Positions 15,672 through 27,919 of a stretch of DNA of 64,000 bases are shown piece by piece (the stretch's first letter is position 1; each line of letters begins with the position of its first letter). The stretch covers positions 14,679,695-14,743,694 of the forward strand of contig CM034606.1 of NCBI GenBank assembly GCA_020091685.1, read 5' to 3'. This DNA comes from Lutjanus erythropterus (taxonomy: Eukaryota > Chordata > Actinopteri > Lutjaniformes > Lutjanidae). Position numbers and translations under genes: made by a program. Under the pieces are notes generated by a model, which saw only the letters and a list, made by a program, of their open reading frames with translations, did not search any database and was not told where the DNA came from.

Positions 15672-15965
15672 ATAACAATTACTTTATTAATCAATTAGTC
15701 TGTGAAATATTTGATGTCAGATATTGTGAAAAGTTCTGAGAGCCCAAGGTAACACCCTAAAATATCCAAACAACAGTCCAAACTCCAAAGATATTCAGTT
15801 CAAACTAAACAAAAACAGTAAATCTTCACATTTGAGAAGAGAGAGCAAATACTTGCAATTTTTGCTTAATCAAACAACTGAAAACGGTTAAATGAAAACA
15901 TAATGGCTGCCAAAATTAGTTTCCACCTAATTTTCTGTCAATTGACAAATCAGTAAAAGTTTTAG
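15672..15965. mobile_element. MITE-like repeat with ATTAATCAATTAGTC end, family B copy
   Basis: The left end (TATTAATCAATTAGTCTG) and right end (GTCAATTGACAAATCAGTAA) are loosely complementary. The interior has CTCCAAAGATATTCAGTT and CTTCACATTTGAGAAG, hallmarks of a very abundant percomorph MITE as I remember it. Related pieces lie at 20810-20895 and 22689-22985. It is non-coding. Confidence 0.5.
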
Positions 15966-17349
15966 GTCTCCAAATATATAAATGCATTCTCAAAATGACC
16001 ATCATGTGCGCAGCATCATTTGCTGAGATGCTGAGTACAGTTTGTGACTGTGCACAGTGGCACCTTGGAGGCAAATAACATCAGTTGCCTCTGTGCTCAA
16101 CTTTGAGCAACATCTTTGTAATTTCCTACTTGCAGAGCAAACTAGATCGTACGGGAAGTGTTTATCTATAATAACAATCTCCAGCTCCATTTCCTCGTGC
16201 CTAGTTTCTGGCTCTCTGGCAGAGAGTGCTTCAGAGGTCTGACTGGGCAGAGATGGGGTGGATGTAAACCATCATAGCTCCACGCGGCTGTCGTACGCTC
16301 TATCATTACATTGTTTACAGCATTTGCCTTCTGCTCCACCGTTGCCTGTGTAGCACTGGGCAGCTAGTCGGCCTTACCTCAGTGCAAAATTTACTCTCTG
16401 CCTGAGAGGAAATGAAAACTCTTGTGCCAGCTGGGCTTTTACATCTGCTTCCAAGCCGAGCTTCCACTACCAGCGAGGAGGCTCTGTTTACAGATATTTT
16501 CAAGGAAGGCTAACCACAAGTATTGGCACTCTCTGTTACTTTATACTTTCTCCTCTTGTTCTTTCTGGTGAACATAACACTGGCAGCGGTTTGAATGCAA
16601 TCCTACCGTACACTTCTTGTGTTCAGCCTGCATAGCGAGGTGGGATTTGCCATCAGTTTAAATCACCAGAGCATGCACAAACTGAGATGAGGTGTGGTTA
16701 AAAAACACTCCCGGCTTTTACTGACTTTAATTCACACGAAAAGGAAAACAGAGCAGTTAGGTGAGGTGCATGTGAAGAATTCAGGCTCATTTAAATAGCT
16801 GAAAGGACCTGTCTGTGGCTTAATGACAATATCCGTGCATGTGCCGTTCTGAGTATGTGACAGAATCAGGTTAAGAAGATAGAGGGAATAAAACATCATG
16901 TCATTTCAGCAGGGTGACTTTCATAGCGGAGCAGAGCTTTGTCTCTGCTGGTGTGATAGTAAACCCACAAGCTAATGTTAGAGCCCTGGTAAAGCTAATG
17001 AGTATGCAGTATAATTTTATATTTCTCCAAAAAGAGAGCACGAGCGCTCTGTATTTTATCCTTTAAAACATCACTGTGGTGCATACTGAAATGAAGCCCA
17101 GGCCAAAGATTAATCAACTTCAAGCGCAAGACAAGTCTTATCAGAACTACATAACAACTTATAGTATGAGGACTTCTCACTGTCAATTTCATCTGTGTCG
17201 TCTTGTTGGGCCGTTCTTCATGAATAAGTCATCAGTCCCCCACTATTCCCCTTTGGCTTATTGCTCGTTCTGCCGCCTCCATGGCCCTGTAAAACCAACT
17301 GAAGTGTTTATGGGAGATAAGAGGCAAAGGAGGTCGCAGGCCCAATAAC

Positions 17350-17840
17350 TCCTTTTATCACCCCACGTTCTGCAGCGAGGGCCATTTTATGGGTGAATTT
17401 GCTGAAGACGAATTCTTAATTAGAGAAGTTTGTGGACCCAGCATCAAGGGCCTAATGGGGGAATAAAAAGAATCACAGAAAGGGCATCTGCAGGATTGCT
17501 TGTTGGCCTGCTTTGTTACTGTGTCTTGTAGCAAGGATGAGAACATCCTTGGTTTCTTTCAAAGCAATATCAATGAAAAAGGCCTTTTAAAACAGCTTTG
17601 TGAGGCCTCTTTGGTTAGGTGTGAATGCTGTGTTTGTCTAGACAACCCTGAGTCCTTTCGAAATTAGTTCAGGTTATTGATTTTCTTGGGGGCTTATCTT
17701 TATTAAAGGAGTCTACCTTGTCAATGGAATTACTGCCTCGGCCATTAAGGTGAGCTGATTCTATTTCCCATTATTGTATATTCCTGCCCAAGAGACTTAA
17801 AGGGCTTAGGTTAATAGGAAATGCAATGTTTTGTCCTGAG
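17350..17840. promoter_or_regulatory. Candidate conserved non-coding element, intronic
   Basis: This is about 490 bases with no repeat signature and many TAAT/ATTA cores (TTCTTAATTAGAG, GGCCTAATGGGGG, GGCCATTAAGGTGAGCTG, GGTTATTGATTTTC). It has the even, non-repetitive texture of vertebrate enhancers. All stop-free frames here are short and meaningless, so it is not an exon. Conservation is untested. Confidence 0.3.
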
Positions 17841-17936
17841 CTTATCTTATTGGACAACTAGTCTGACAAAAATAATGTAAAACTTTACTCTTATATCCTA
17901 TACTTTTAAAACTAACAGAACCAAACTTTTTAACTT

Positions 17937-18556
17937 TTAAGTTATAGTTCAGATTATCTGAAGAGGGACTGTATGAGGTACTTATCAATAGACAGTAGAT
18001 GGTGTTCGGTAGGCCTCTCAGTTAGCAGAGAGGCTAAGCAACGTGCTGCGGTGGACAGAGTGACTTCAAACCAACCAAACTCCACAGGCAAATCAGCAAT
18101 TTTACCTTGCAGAACACAGGAGTTGCTGGTTTACTGCTGCCTTGATCTGTTAGTTTGTTTGTGTTACTGTGTGACTTTGGTGTTTTAAAAGGATTATTTG
18201 GATTCACCAAGGTCACACAAAAATACTAACTAACTAACACCAGCAACTCCTGCCTTCTGCATGGTAAAATGAAAAATTTTGCCTATGAATGTGGCTGATT
18301 TAGAGAAAGCACCGTTTGGCTGTACTGAAAATATTCTAAATATAGAGGACACTTAAACTGGCATTGATTTGAGGTGGCCCTTTTTTAAGTAGCTAAAATA
18401 AGTTTTTCTGCTGATCCCATTCAAAAGAGTTCATGGCTTACCTTCTGTGCTGGTGCCCCTCACGGGGGCTTGAACATGCCACCTACTGTAGGTAATACAC
18501 TTACTATCACCTCATACAAGTACCTCGTACAACCCATAACCCAAACTATTCTTTAA
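17937..18556. mobile_element. TTAA-flanked foldback MITE, family C copy 1 (620 bp)
   Basis: The element is bounded by TTAA at 17937-17940 and 18553-18556. The ends are imperfect inverted repeats: left GTATGAGGTACTTATCAATA and right, read in reverse, GTACGAGGTACTTGTATGAG, both continuing into CAGTAGATGG / CAGTAGGTGG. An inner hairpin pairs CACAGGAGTTGCTGGTT (18115-18131) with ACCAGCAACTCCTG (18239-18252). It matches the element at 35983-37319. There is no transposase. TTAA flanks suggest piggyBac-type mobilisation, which is an inference. Confidence 0.65.
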
Positions 18557-18659
18557 CGACAAAATGTTCCAAATAAAAAGCTGGACAACTTAAAAGAAAT
18601 GTGTGTCTTGTTCCGGTATCATGAAGTGCCACCTTTGACAAATATGAACAGGGTGGGAT

Positions 18660-18960
18660 GGAAGGGTACTCGCTCTCATTTTAATTAGCCAACTTGGCAG
18701 ACATGTTTCACCAGACCAGACCTGATAATGACTAGGATCTTGTGCTCCCAGTCGCCTGCATATTAACTGAGAAAAAAGGAGAAAATTAATTACTCATTTT
18801 CCCAGACGGGGGGGAGAGGGATCTTGTCCTTGATTGCATAATTTTAAAACTCCATAATTATCTCAACTCCATAGCAACAATGAGGCAAGGGTAGATACGT
18901 ATGAGTTACATTTTCTGCTGCAGACTCCTCAAAGCTCAAGCAGGTCGGAACCGAATACAC
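18660..18960. promoter_or_regulatory. Candidate conserved non-coding element, intronic
   Basis: Repeat-free and ATTA-rich (GAAAATTAATTACTCATTTT, CCATAATTATCTCAACTCC) with a G run at 18808-18814. It is supported by texture only and forms a cluster with 17350-17840 and 19390-19720. Confidence 0.25.
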
Positions 18961-19389
18961 TTAACCTCGCTGAGAAAATGCATGTGCTTTTTTTGGGGAC
19001 TTTCTCAACCTAAATGGTTAGCCCAGAAGATTGCACAACTAAATTTAGCAAACAGTGGAACAATGGAACATTAGTTGAGAAGTGTGATGCAATCCTTCCC
19101 CCTCCTCTCGTTCATCAACCCCTGCTGTAAAGCCTAGATTAACCATCTTTCACTTCATTTAGATGGAGGATTGTTTTGGGGTTTGCCTGATTATATCTGT
19201 CTCGAGCACACACCATGCTTCTATTGGTATTTAACAAAGATTAGCTTTAAATTGATGATTAACCTTTGTAATCCTGCGTGCATATTGAAAATGGCTTGCT
19301 TGTCTTTACCACAGCCACACAAAAGAGATGCTGCATTATCGTTCAGGGAAAATTGAGGCTCGGAAAGCAAATGAGGCAGTGTTATCTTC

Positions 19390-19720
19390 CTGGTGCTTGG
19401 CTGGATAATGAAGACGAATCTTCAGACCAGAGAGCCATCTCATAATGAATCCGAACAGATGAATTCTTTTGCGTTCATAGCGTGCATCTTTTAATAAAAC
19501 TTCATTGTGACCCTGACAAGCAATTGCCCCCCTTATCTTGCAAAGAAGCTGAATTTACTTGTGGGAATGAGAGGTTGCCATTGTTTAGATGGCTGTATTA
19601 GGGAGTAATCAGACATTAAATGAGTCATTTCTCCATATTTAACTCCAACCGGGGAGATAATGGTTTAATTTGCTGGGCAATGAGTTTTCCCATGTGTCGT
19701 GCTCCTTGCATTAAATCACA
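19390..19720. promoter_or_regulatory. Candidate conserved non-coding element, intronic
   Basis: About 330 bases without repeat signs, containing CTCATAATGAATCCG, GTAATCAGACATTAAATGAG and GATAATGGTTTAATTTGC. These contain homeodomain and GATA-like cores. No coding potential is seen. Conservation was not tested. Confidence 0.3.
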
Positions 19721-20119
19721 ACCCAATGCAACTGCATGTGTTGCTCCGAAAATCATGAGTGTATGACTATACAAATACAATTCAGAGTACTGCTCCAGTG
19801 ACTGTACTCATTTGAAAAAAAAACAAGCATACTTTACAGAATAACAGTAAATTTAAAGAGCAAAGTAGGAAAAACAGGTGATTTCTTGCAAAAAAAACCC
19901 CCACAAACTTATGTCACCTGTTGCACCCTGAACCTCAGGAACTGGGTCTGGAACTGGTGAAGTTGATCATATGTACAGCTTTATAGCATACAGTTTTCAA
20001 ATACATCTAAATTTGAATTAAGTGAAAGGTTTTATAGTAGTTTAGGGTTCTGGACTTGTCAAAAACAGCTATATTTGATTAATCTGAAATTTAAGAAGGT
20101 GAGTTCAGTGAACTTTTGG

Positions 20120-20460
20120 AATTTTACTTATATATATGGCACGTATCATGATATATGTATATATTGTAATACTGTAAGTAAAGGGATTTAATGAAGTTAT
20201 TTTTTAAATTTTATGAAAGCTGTCATAGTATGAAGAACACACCACCAGGTGCATAAAATTTGAGTTTAAAAAGTTAACTTTTTCATGCAATCAGAGCAGT
20301 GAAGGTAGATAACAACACTGCTATCTAGCGATCAGGATTTAAACAAAACGCAAAATAAGTCACTGCCACAAATCTTTGCGTGCATGGTATCACAGCTCAG
20401 TGATAATCGATGCAGTATCACAAAATATCACAATACTGTATCGATATTGTCTTAGACCCC
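20120..20460 (+). mobile_element. hAT-like degraded repeat, family D copy 1
   Basis: A copy of the same sequence lies at 47920-48262 in the same orientation. Shared blocks include CATGCAATCAGAGCAG / ATGCAATCAGAACAG, TAGATAACAACACTGC and CACAAATCTTT. It ends in a TATCACAATACTGTATCGATATTG tract typical of fish repeats rich in ACGATA/CGATAT motifs. It has no open frame. The class is tentative. Confidence 0.55.
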
Positions 20461-20495
20461 TAAAAGTTAAAATGTGTAACATTTCCACAATAAAT

Positions 20496-20550
20496 GGAGC
20501 ACCGTAGCTCACCCGGTAAAGTGTGCAATACTGAGGCTGAGTCCTCTGCA
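20496..20550 (+). mobile_element. Head fragment of a tRNA-derived SINE
   Basis: GGAGCACCGTAGCTCACCCG opens the fragment, with an A-box-like TAGCTCACCCGG, and CTGAGGCTGAGTCCTC follows, which is the 5' part of a SINE I recognise from fish. The B box and tail are missing, so this is a truncated copy. The fuller relative is at 39845-40012 on the other strand. Confidence 0.5.
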
Positions 20551-20809
20551 TTTGAGGTAATGGTACGTTTCCCAGAAGTCGCTAGTTACTATAACTTCTA
20601 GGAAACCATGGGATGCGTCAGACACATCAGACAGTGAGGAGGGAAGATGACGAATGTAGCTAAATGTTAACATGAATAAAACTTTAATACATTACCTCAT
20701 CCTTGTGGTTTAATAATGAAGAAAATATCGGACGCTATTTCAAAACTACGTCTTTTGTTATTGTTTTAAAGTGAAATAGACCACTAACAGAAGAACATAC
20801 ATATTGTGC

Positions 20810-20895
20810 GGTTAAACAACTAATCAACTAATATTAAAATTGCTGATTAATTTCTGTCAATCTCACTAATTGACTAATCGTTTCAGCCATAAATA
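20810..20895. mobile_element. Terminal fragment of family B MITE
   Basis: Contains AACAACTAATCAACTAATAT and CTAATTGACTAATCGTTTCAGCC, the terminal signature of the family also seen at 15672-15965 and 22689-22985. Only one end remains. Confidence 0.5.
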
Positions 20896-22309
20896 TCTGT
20901 CATATGAGAATATCCAACCTCTTACTCCCACTTCCATTCAAAGCTATAAACCAGAAAACCTGAGCTCACTTTCGGTGCTATCGCGGACAATGGCCAGAAA
21001 AACCACCCTCTCAGTCCTTTTACATGTAGTGATGAAATGAGGATGGTATGTTATTCTTTGAAACCTTGGAAGCTGACATCAAATGCCTTACCTAATCCCT
21101 ACTGTGCTCCAGACCTCTGCAGCAGATCACAGCCTACACCTTGTAATCCTATTGCAGTTTATTAAGGGGATATGATGTAAAGAGGAAGCTGTGTGATGAA
21201 AACTCATACTGAAGGTGAGGGCCAAAATCTGTGATTTTTATTGGCCCGAGCTCACCCCGAATTATCCTTTTAACTGGGACAGTTCTTATCAGACACTCAC
21301 TCCTCAAACTCACAAAAAGATCTTATCAAATGTAAGGATATAATGTAAAAACTATCCGCCCAAAACTCAGTATTACCGTTTCCAAATTCCTGTGGTGTGG
21401 ATATGCACTATATGATAAATACTGCAGAACACAAATTTGGACAAATCTTTTTATCTACTCCATATGCCGCACTCAAATATGAGCAAATATGTAGCAAAGC
21501 CCCAGAAGCAAAAGCATTTCCAATAATGCAATATGGACACACACATATATTGATCTTATGTTTTGCATGCATGCCATGAAATACGTACCTGACACTGAAA
21601 TGAAGAGTAAGTGGGTTAATTTACAGTGATAAATGGATACTGGAACACAGATTTGAACTGAATACAGTGCAAATGAATCATCTTCTTTTACTCCAATAAC
21701 AGAAAGATAAAAAAAACAAGCTTTTAAAATACAAACCATTTCCAAATCATTTTAGGCTGTGTGTTATTTAGTGTCATTTGCTTAAATCTCATTTGTGAGA
21801 TAATGTGGCTTTTTTGGCTTGTTTGCCTCAATGATTAAAAAAAACTAAGAGCAAATATGAAAATATTCATCATTATCCTCTTATAACCAAATTATCGCTG
21901 CTCATCATTATTAACTGGTCAAACAATAAACACTTAATGATAAACATGCTGAACATCTGCTACACACATACTGTAGATCAGTGGAAACAACATATGATAT
22001 AATTACAAGATTAGAATGAGTAAACAAATATGTTATTAACTGAAATGGAAAAAAATAAACAAATCCAAAAAGACATGGATACGTAAATCAAAAGGAAACT
22101 CATCTGAATGTCTCTGATATCTGCGAGAGCTTCAAATTATGGCTGCATTAACAGATCCATCCTGATTACGTCTTTATATCCCCAGATAATAAAACTACAC
22201 GCTGTCATAAACACTTTAGAACACATTACCAAAACCATAACAAATATGGCACAGAGGTAAAAACTAACCAGAAAAGTCACTGTACTGCTGTAATGCAATC
22301 CTACACAAA

Positions 22310-22435
22310 GCTTTAAGTTGTAGTTAATTGTTGACTAATTATTATAGAGTTGCAATGAATGACTATATTTATATGGTCAATTACTACCTATTATCTTCTG
22401 AGATAATCATTTAGTCAAAAAATTGTAAAAAAAAA
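22310..22435. mobile_element. Probable family B MITE fragment(s)
   Basis: TTAATTGTTGACTAATTATT followed by GAGTTGCAATGAATGACTAT resembles the end of the family B element, and GATAATCATTTAGTCAAAAA its other part. It is degraded, and an A run and AAT repeat follow at 22425-22450. Confidence 0.35.
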
Positions 22436-22688
22436 ATAATAATAATAATCCTGTAGTTCCATATTACATTGTGAAGTGTCTATTTTTTTGCTCCTCCACA
22501 TATAAAAGTGATGACACCTTTCAATTTATTAAATTCAATACAGTATCCATTATATTGTATATCTTTATACTGTATTATATTACATTGAAAATTAGAGTTT
22601 CATGTACAGCTCTCTGACCCATTGTCAAGTTTTACAAAGGCTGTATGGTGTTCATGAGAGTATTTTAGATGTGCTTTGCATAATATTA

Positions 22689-22985
22689 GAGCTGTAAGCA
22701 GCTACCAGTTATTTTATATTATTGATTCATCTGTCATTTTCTTCTACATTAATCCATTAATCATTTGCTCTATAAAATAATGTGTAAAAAGAAAGCTTTT
22801 TCCAAAACCCCAAAATGAGGCCTTCAGATTGTTTGTTGCTGTTGTTTTGTCCAAAAGGAAAAAAAATCCTCACAATTAGGGGATGAAAGAAACCATTTGT
22901 TTAGCATCTTTGCCAATTAGTCAAAAAAATCAATTAATTATCAAAATAGTTGTTGATAAATTTCCAGTCGATCAGCCAAATGAAT
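22689..22985. mobile_element. Family B MITE, near full length
   Basis: It begins GAGCTGTAAGCAGC and ends at TTCCAGTCGATCAGCC. Inside are TAATCCATTAATCATTTGCTC, CCAAAACCCCAAAATGAGG and ATCAATTAATTATCAAAATAG, the order I expect for the abundant percomorph MITE. No coding capacity. Confidence 0.55.
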
Positions 22986-23084
22986 AACTGAGTTTTTTTT
23001 TTACACTATATTGTTTCAAATATTTTGCTCCTCCTCATATCTAAATGATGTACAAAAAAAATAGAATCACTTTTTAATTTAAGG

Positions 23085-23320
23085 CAGATGCTATTTACAC
23101 CCAGAGTGGAATAGCAAATGTGGCTATTTACACTGGAGTGCATATAACCTAACATGGCAGAGACAAGCATCCAGGTGTCTGTAGCCAACAACATTTGCAC
23201 ACAGGGTGTAAATAGCCAACGTGACTATTTACAAACCATGTTCTCTCCCTAAACCTTACCAAACAGTTTTTTTTTGCCTAAACAGGTACCACAATAATTT
23301 TACACCACTGTCAAATCTTA
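23085..23320. repeat. Unclassified repeat with internal GGCTATTTACA-type duplications
   Basis: The unit TATTTACACCCAGAGTGG / TGGCTATTTACACTGGAGTG / GTGACTATTTACAAACC recurs, with a reversed form GGTGTAAATAGCC. CCCTAAACCTTACCAAACAG follows, a block common in fish repeats. The family was not identified. Confidence 0.35.
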
Positions 23321-24259
23321 CTTGTCTAATCTCGGTTCACTGAAAACAGGGTGAACTTTTACAGAGGTGGGATGGTGTTTCTGTTCACTCCTGGTGTAAT
23401 GCTGGATATCTGCTGAATTACCTCATGAAAAAGCAAAATAAATACTAAAACGGGACAAGTGGTCGTTGTTCTGTGACCTTTTTGTTCTCTGCAGTATGGT
23501 GACGCCTGGGTGTGGAGAAGGAGTGATAAGCAACAATATTCTCTTTGGAACAGGAAGCAACCGTGTTTATGTAAAATGTGGGTACCTAGATATAAAGCTA
23601 CCAATCATTAAAAAAATATTTTTTGTTGCTTGCTTTTGATTGCCGTTTTAACACTGAATATTTTTAGATCACACTTTTAACATACATTCTGTAGTTCAGT
23701 AACACTTTGGTGCCAGATCTGTGCCTTCAAGCCAAAAAGGAGGAAATCGAAGGCAGAGGAATAACATATTTCAAAGTTCAATTTCAAGTTTCAGATAAGC
23801 AGTATTCCCCTTTGAGATGGGAAGGTGCTCGTCTGGGCATTCTCCCTTCCAGAAACCAAGATGAACAGTTTCATTCAGCACCGTGGACAGCTCCTCGCAC
23901 AGCCTCAAGAGATGGCTGCTAAAGCCTTCGTCAGTAAGCATGACTGGGACATCATTAACACTGGTCAGATAGCTTTCTGTGGAGATTACTTTGTGCCTAG
24001 TTTTTATCCGTGTGTGTGTGATAGTCTTCGTTAAATACTGTTAACAGTATATCTACCTGTAGAGGACCTGGTAGACCTTTTGTTAATCGGTTTTCTACTT
24101 CAGCAATCACTTGAAAGCTCAACAAGCGCTAAAGGTTTTGATCTGAAGGACACTGTGAGGGTTTTACTTTCATCTCATCTGGGTTTAACTTAGAAATCAA
24201 AGCACAGATTGTCTGCACTGCCTTTGTTAGGTGTCTGACCTTCCCACAATAAACCTAAA

Positions 24260-26330
24260 TCAATGTCTCTAAAGATCAAATTTCATATTTAGGCAAACCA
24301 AGATCTTCGCCTTTAGAACAAATGTCAAATGCTGCTTCTGGTGGTGGCAAGAGCGCGAGCCAGGAGGACCGACCAATGCTTGACATTTCATTCTCATGAG
24401 TATTCATCTGCTCCTTTAAAATCACCACCAGTGATGTGTAAAGAAAAGGGAATGCAGACAAAAGAGAAAAAATGGCCTCAGCTACCTCGAAAAGTGAAGC
24501 TGAATTAAGACAGTCCTGCAAATGACTGACAAAGACTTGATCTTTTTTTAATGAGGAGCCAGCAGTTGATCTGACTCCTTTTCAATACAGAAAACATCCA
24601 CGGAGCTGCCTTAAAATGAGGTCCCTCCTCATCCCTGATAATCTTAAAATCTCCACGTTAATGGGAAACGGCCTTCTTCCGGTGAAATCATTTCATTAAA
24701 ATGTTACTTAAATATTCTGCTCTCGGGCTACCAGACAGATGAGAAACATATTTCACAAACAGAAAGCAGGGGAAATCTCACATCACTATCCTCTCCTCAG
24801 CCTCACAAAACTGCACACACCCACACAAAATAACTGGATACATATGGCAGAGCAGAGGCATCTGAATCAAAACAGATCTCACGCCACACGGCGGGGTCAT
24901 GATCTCTCCGAAGCGACAGATACCATTAATCTGACAAAAAATGACAAGACATGGCTGTGATATAAAAAAATAATAAGGATGTATGACACACAATCAGCAG
25001 TAATGAGGGATGCGGCTGACATGTGCCTACTCATCTGAGACCCAGAACAAAGGTAATGAATAAATAACTCAGCTCGTCATCAAGGAGAATGATGAATCTA
25101 CTTCATAACACTTGGTGATGATGGCAGCGTCAGGCTTTCTTGAACCTCTTGATGAAAAAGTGGCCCGTGAAATCTGTTCACTAGAAGGTGTCACCGCCCT
25201 CCGCTGGCTCCTCTTTCACCTGCTCTTACCCCGTCCATTTATTTCAGAATGGCAGTAAATTAAGAAGGAAAAAGGCTGTTGTCTGATTCTGTTATCAGAT
25301 ACTGTGCGTCTTTAATAAGGCTTTCCTAAGGCCGAGTTCAAACTCAGAGGCTTTTGATGACGAAGACGCAGCTCCCATGTGTCTGGCACTGACAGCTTCG
25401 ATGCTTCTTTTTAATACCATGCTGCTGGTGCACATGGTGGATATCAACCCCTGAGGTACGGCGTATGGACCAAGGTGGCTCTTTGCACCATGGATCGCTG
25501 CCTGCTGCACCCTCATGAATTATGGAATTCGGCACAAATATGCAAATCTGGGCATTAGCCTAGTTATGCCCCTGTACTGTAAGTTACAGTGACTTATCTA
25601 TTATGTATGAACCAAGGCTTGGAGTGAAGAGGTCCTGGCAGCCAGCTTCACGGCCCTCTCTCAGTTGCTCACTTTCACATCATGAAAGAACATGAACAGT
25701 AGAGGAGGTAGCTCCAAAACGCGAGCTTTCTGCCGCTCCGCATCTCCGAAGACTTGGGAGAATTAGAGCTTGCTTCCACGCTCAATTGCCAAGCTACTTA
25801 AAATAACAATGGCTTGCACAGGATTTGGAGGCCTGGAAGATACGTAGGGGAATAAGCATGAAGTTGTTGCTAATCCTCTAATTTCCCCCCGCAAGGCTGA
25901 TATGAAATGCTAGTCTGATCAGTAATCAGTCCACGGGGGAGGCAGACAGGAGATCCAGCCAACTCTACAGGCGCACACAAAAATTAGCCTCTGTATGACA
26001 TTACCATCACAATGCTGGATGAGTGATTGTACTCGGGTAACCTAATCATAGCGGTGTAAATATCCAAAATCATGAAGCCAGCAGAACTGAGAATCCTCCA
26101 GGTCAAACGGATCACTTTTGAAACTGTGCACACATTCTGCTCAGCAGCATAACGAATACGTCCTGCAGCTCTGAGATGAACACAGCCATCATTAGCTCAG
26201 ATCAAAGTCAATCATCAAGCACATGACAGCTGACAACTTCTATTTAACAGGGAAATAATGATACCTGGTCCTTTCAACCCGGTCGCTATGGTAACAAGAT
26301 GAAGCCACTCCTTTGCACTGTCCCATAGTC
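24260..26330. promoter_or_regulatory. Repeat-poor intronic block, candidate regulatory region
   Basis: About 2 kb without any interspersed repeat I recognise, rich in TAAT/ATTA cores (24650-24720, 24915-25000, 25850-25930, 26035-26060). It contains no protein-like frame above 81 codons and none resembling a known product. The lack of insertions relative to the surrounding 20 kb could reflect constraint. Conservation needs a genome comparison. Confidence 0.25.
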
Positions 26331-26391
26331 AGCAAATGAGGGAATATTGACTAAAGTTAAATTTTACATGTAAAGGAAATATAAACTATAA

Positions 26392-26411
26392 TATGATATA
26401 TATATATATAC
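26392..26411. repeat. (TA)n microsatellite
   Basis: A short TA dinucleotide run follows an AT-rich lead-in. Simple sequence with no further meaning visible. Confidence 0.7.
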
Positions 26412-26659
26412 TGGCCTAGCATGGTTATGTCAGTCTATATTTTATTTTGGATCTTTAAATATTGCCCAATATATGACTATTAGAATTTTTAGCTAGCTAC
26501 CCTTACCTTTTGTTTTTTTAGATATAATGGTGGAAAAAGCTAAAGTGAATGACTTCTGAATCATCAGCAAAAACTCACAGTAAATCATGTCATGTGACTC
26601 AGAGAAACATACAACTAACAACAACAGTAGCTGGTTAACTGCCTGTGTGTTTGTTGGAA

Positions 26660-26870
26660 TTTAAAGGTCAACTTTATTGTGACATATACAACCATAAAAA
26701 GTACAATAATAAAGTCTGATTCAGTCTCTGCCTTGAACCTATTCTAGTACTAGAAGTAGAGGGCAGTTGCTGTGCAGCACCCAGGGACCAACTTCTGTCC
26801 TAAGCCTGCACCTTGGTCAGGAAACTGACTGGAGAATTGACTAAGCATACATGTTTAAGGGACGTCACGA
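26660..26870 (+). repeat. Interspersed repeat, family A copy 2 (longer)
   Basis: Same family and orientation as 4351-4470. This copy continues through GGGCAGTTGCTGTGCAGCAC and CCAGGGACCAACTT, a GC-richer part lacking in the other copy. No coding capacity is seen, so it is a non-autonomous element or the end of one. Confidence 0.6.
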
Positions 26871-27129
26871 TGAGCCAATTTCTCCACCGGTTGATAAGCT
26901 CATAATAACACCAGGGTTACAGCTTGCACAAGACATTTAACGCAAAAAGATTTTTGTCAATGACGGTCAATATCAGTAGGGTTAGAGAACTTACTTTGAT
27001 CTTTAGCGTTAGATTTTAATAGTAGAGATCATGTAGATTTAGCTTTAGATTTCCCCCTCACTTTGAACAAAATGAATGCTTAGAAAGTTGGTACTTTGAA
27101 CAACTTACTTAGAGACAGTTGATTCATTA

Positions 27130-27498
27130 TTAAAGCTACTACAAAGAACTTTCATATTGCATGAATTTTGGAGGCCCTTGTAGACAGAACTGGTGCTGTT
27201 TCCACTGACATAACCACAAAATATAATGTCAAAAATAAAATTACTGAAATAAAAGTCTACTCCTGCTTCTTTTTTAACTGCCTAACGTATTACTCACTGT
27301 GTCTTTGCTTGGGAAAACGTAAACACGGGCTTGTTTCATCTGATTTCAAGGAGAATCTGACCAGATGGCAGGCATTAAGAAGAACTGTTCTAAAATAGCC
27401 GATCTTCTCACCAGTTGTCGTGTTTGCTTATGTGGGAGACATCAATATTAAATTGATACTGTTTATAATCAGTTAAAAACTTCTTGTAGTAGCTTTAA
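27130..27498. mobile_element. TTAA-flanked MITE, family E copy 1 (369 bp)
   Basis: It starts TTAAAGCTACTACAAAGAAC and ends TTCTTGTAGTAGCTTTAA, a near-perfect terminal inverted repeat inside TTAA direct copies. The interior shares TTTTGGAGGCCC, ACCACAAAATATAA and CCTGCTTCTTTT with the second copy only 101 bases further on. No transposase is encoded. TTAA flanks suggest a piggyBac-type source, an inference. Confidence 0.7.
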
Positions 27499-27599
27499 GT
27501 TTCCTGTCATCAGGTCCATCAAATGTCCCCCAAACTGACCAACCACAACTGAACAACTGTAGCTGGCATCCACAGATGACGTGTACAGAAACTTTAACA

Positions 27600-27919
27600 T
27601 TAAAGCAACTACAAGGAATTTTAATATTGTGTAGATTTTGGAGGCCCCTGTGGACAAAAGCAGTCGTGTCTTTAACACCATAACCACAAAATATAACATC
27701 AAAAGTAAAATTATGGAAATAAAAATCTCCTGCTTCTTTTAACCCGGTAATGTAACTTTTCCTGATCTCAAGGTAAATCCAACCTGGTGGCAAGTATTAA
27801 GAATAACTAAATAGAAATCATGCTGATGGTCTATTTGTTTATATAGGTCATATAGAGGCATCAGTATTAAACTGAGACTGTGTTACAACCAGTTAAAAAT
27901 TCTGTATAGTGTGTTTTAA
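27600..27919. mobile_element. TTAA-flanked MITE, family E copy 2 (320 bp)
   Basis: Same family and orientation as 27130-27498. It starts TTAAAGCAACTACAAGGAA and ends in a more diverged inverted copy closing with TTTTAA. Shared interior blocks appear in the same order. It lacks about 50 bases present in copy 1, including the TATTACTCACTGTGTC part. Confidence 0.65.
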
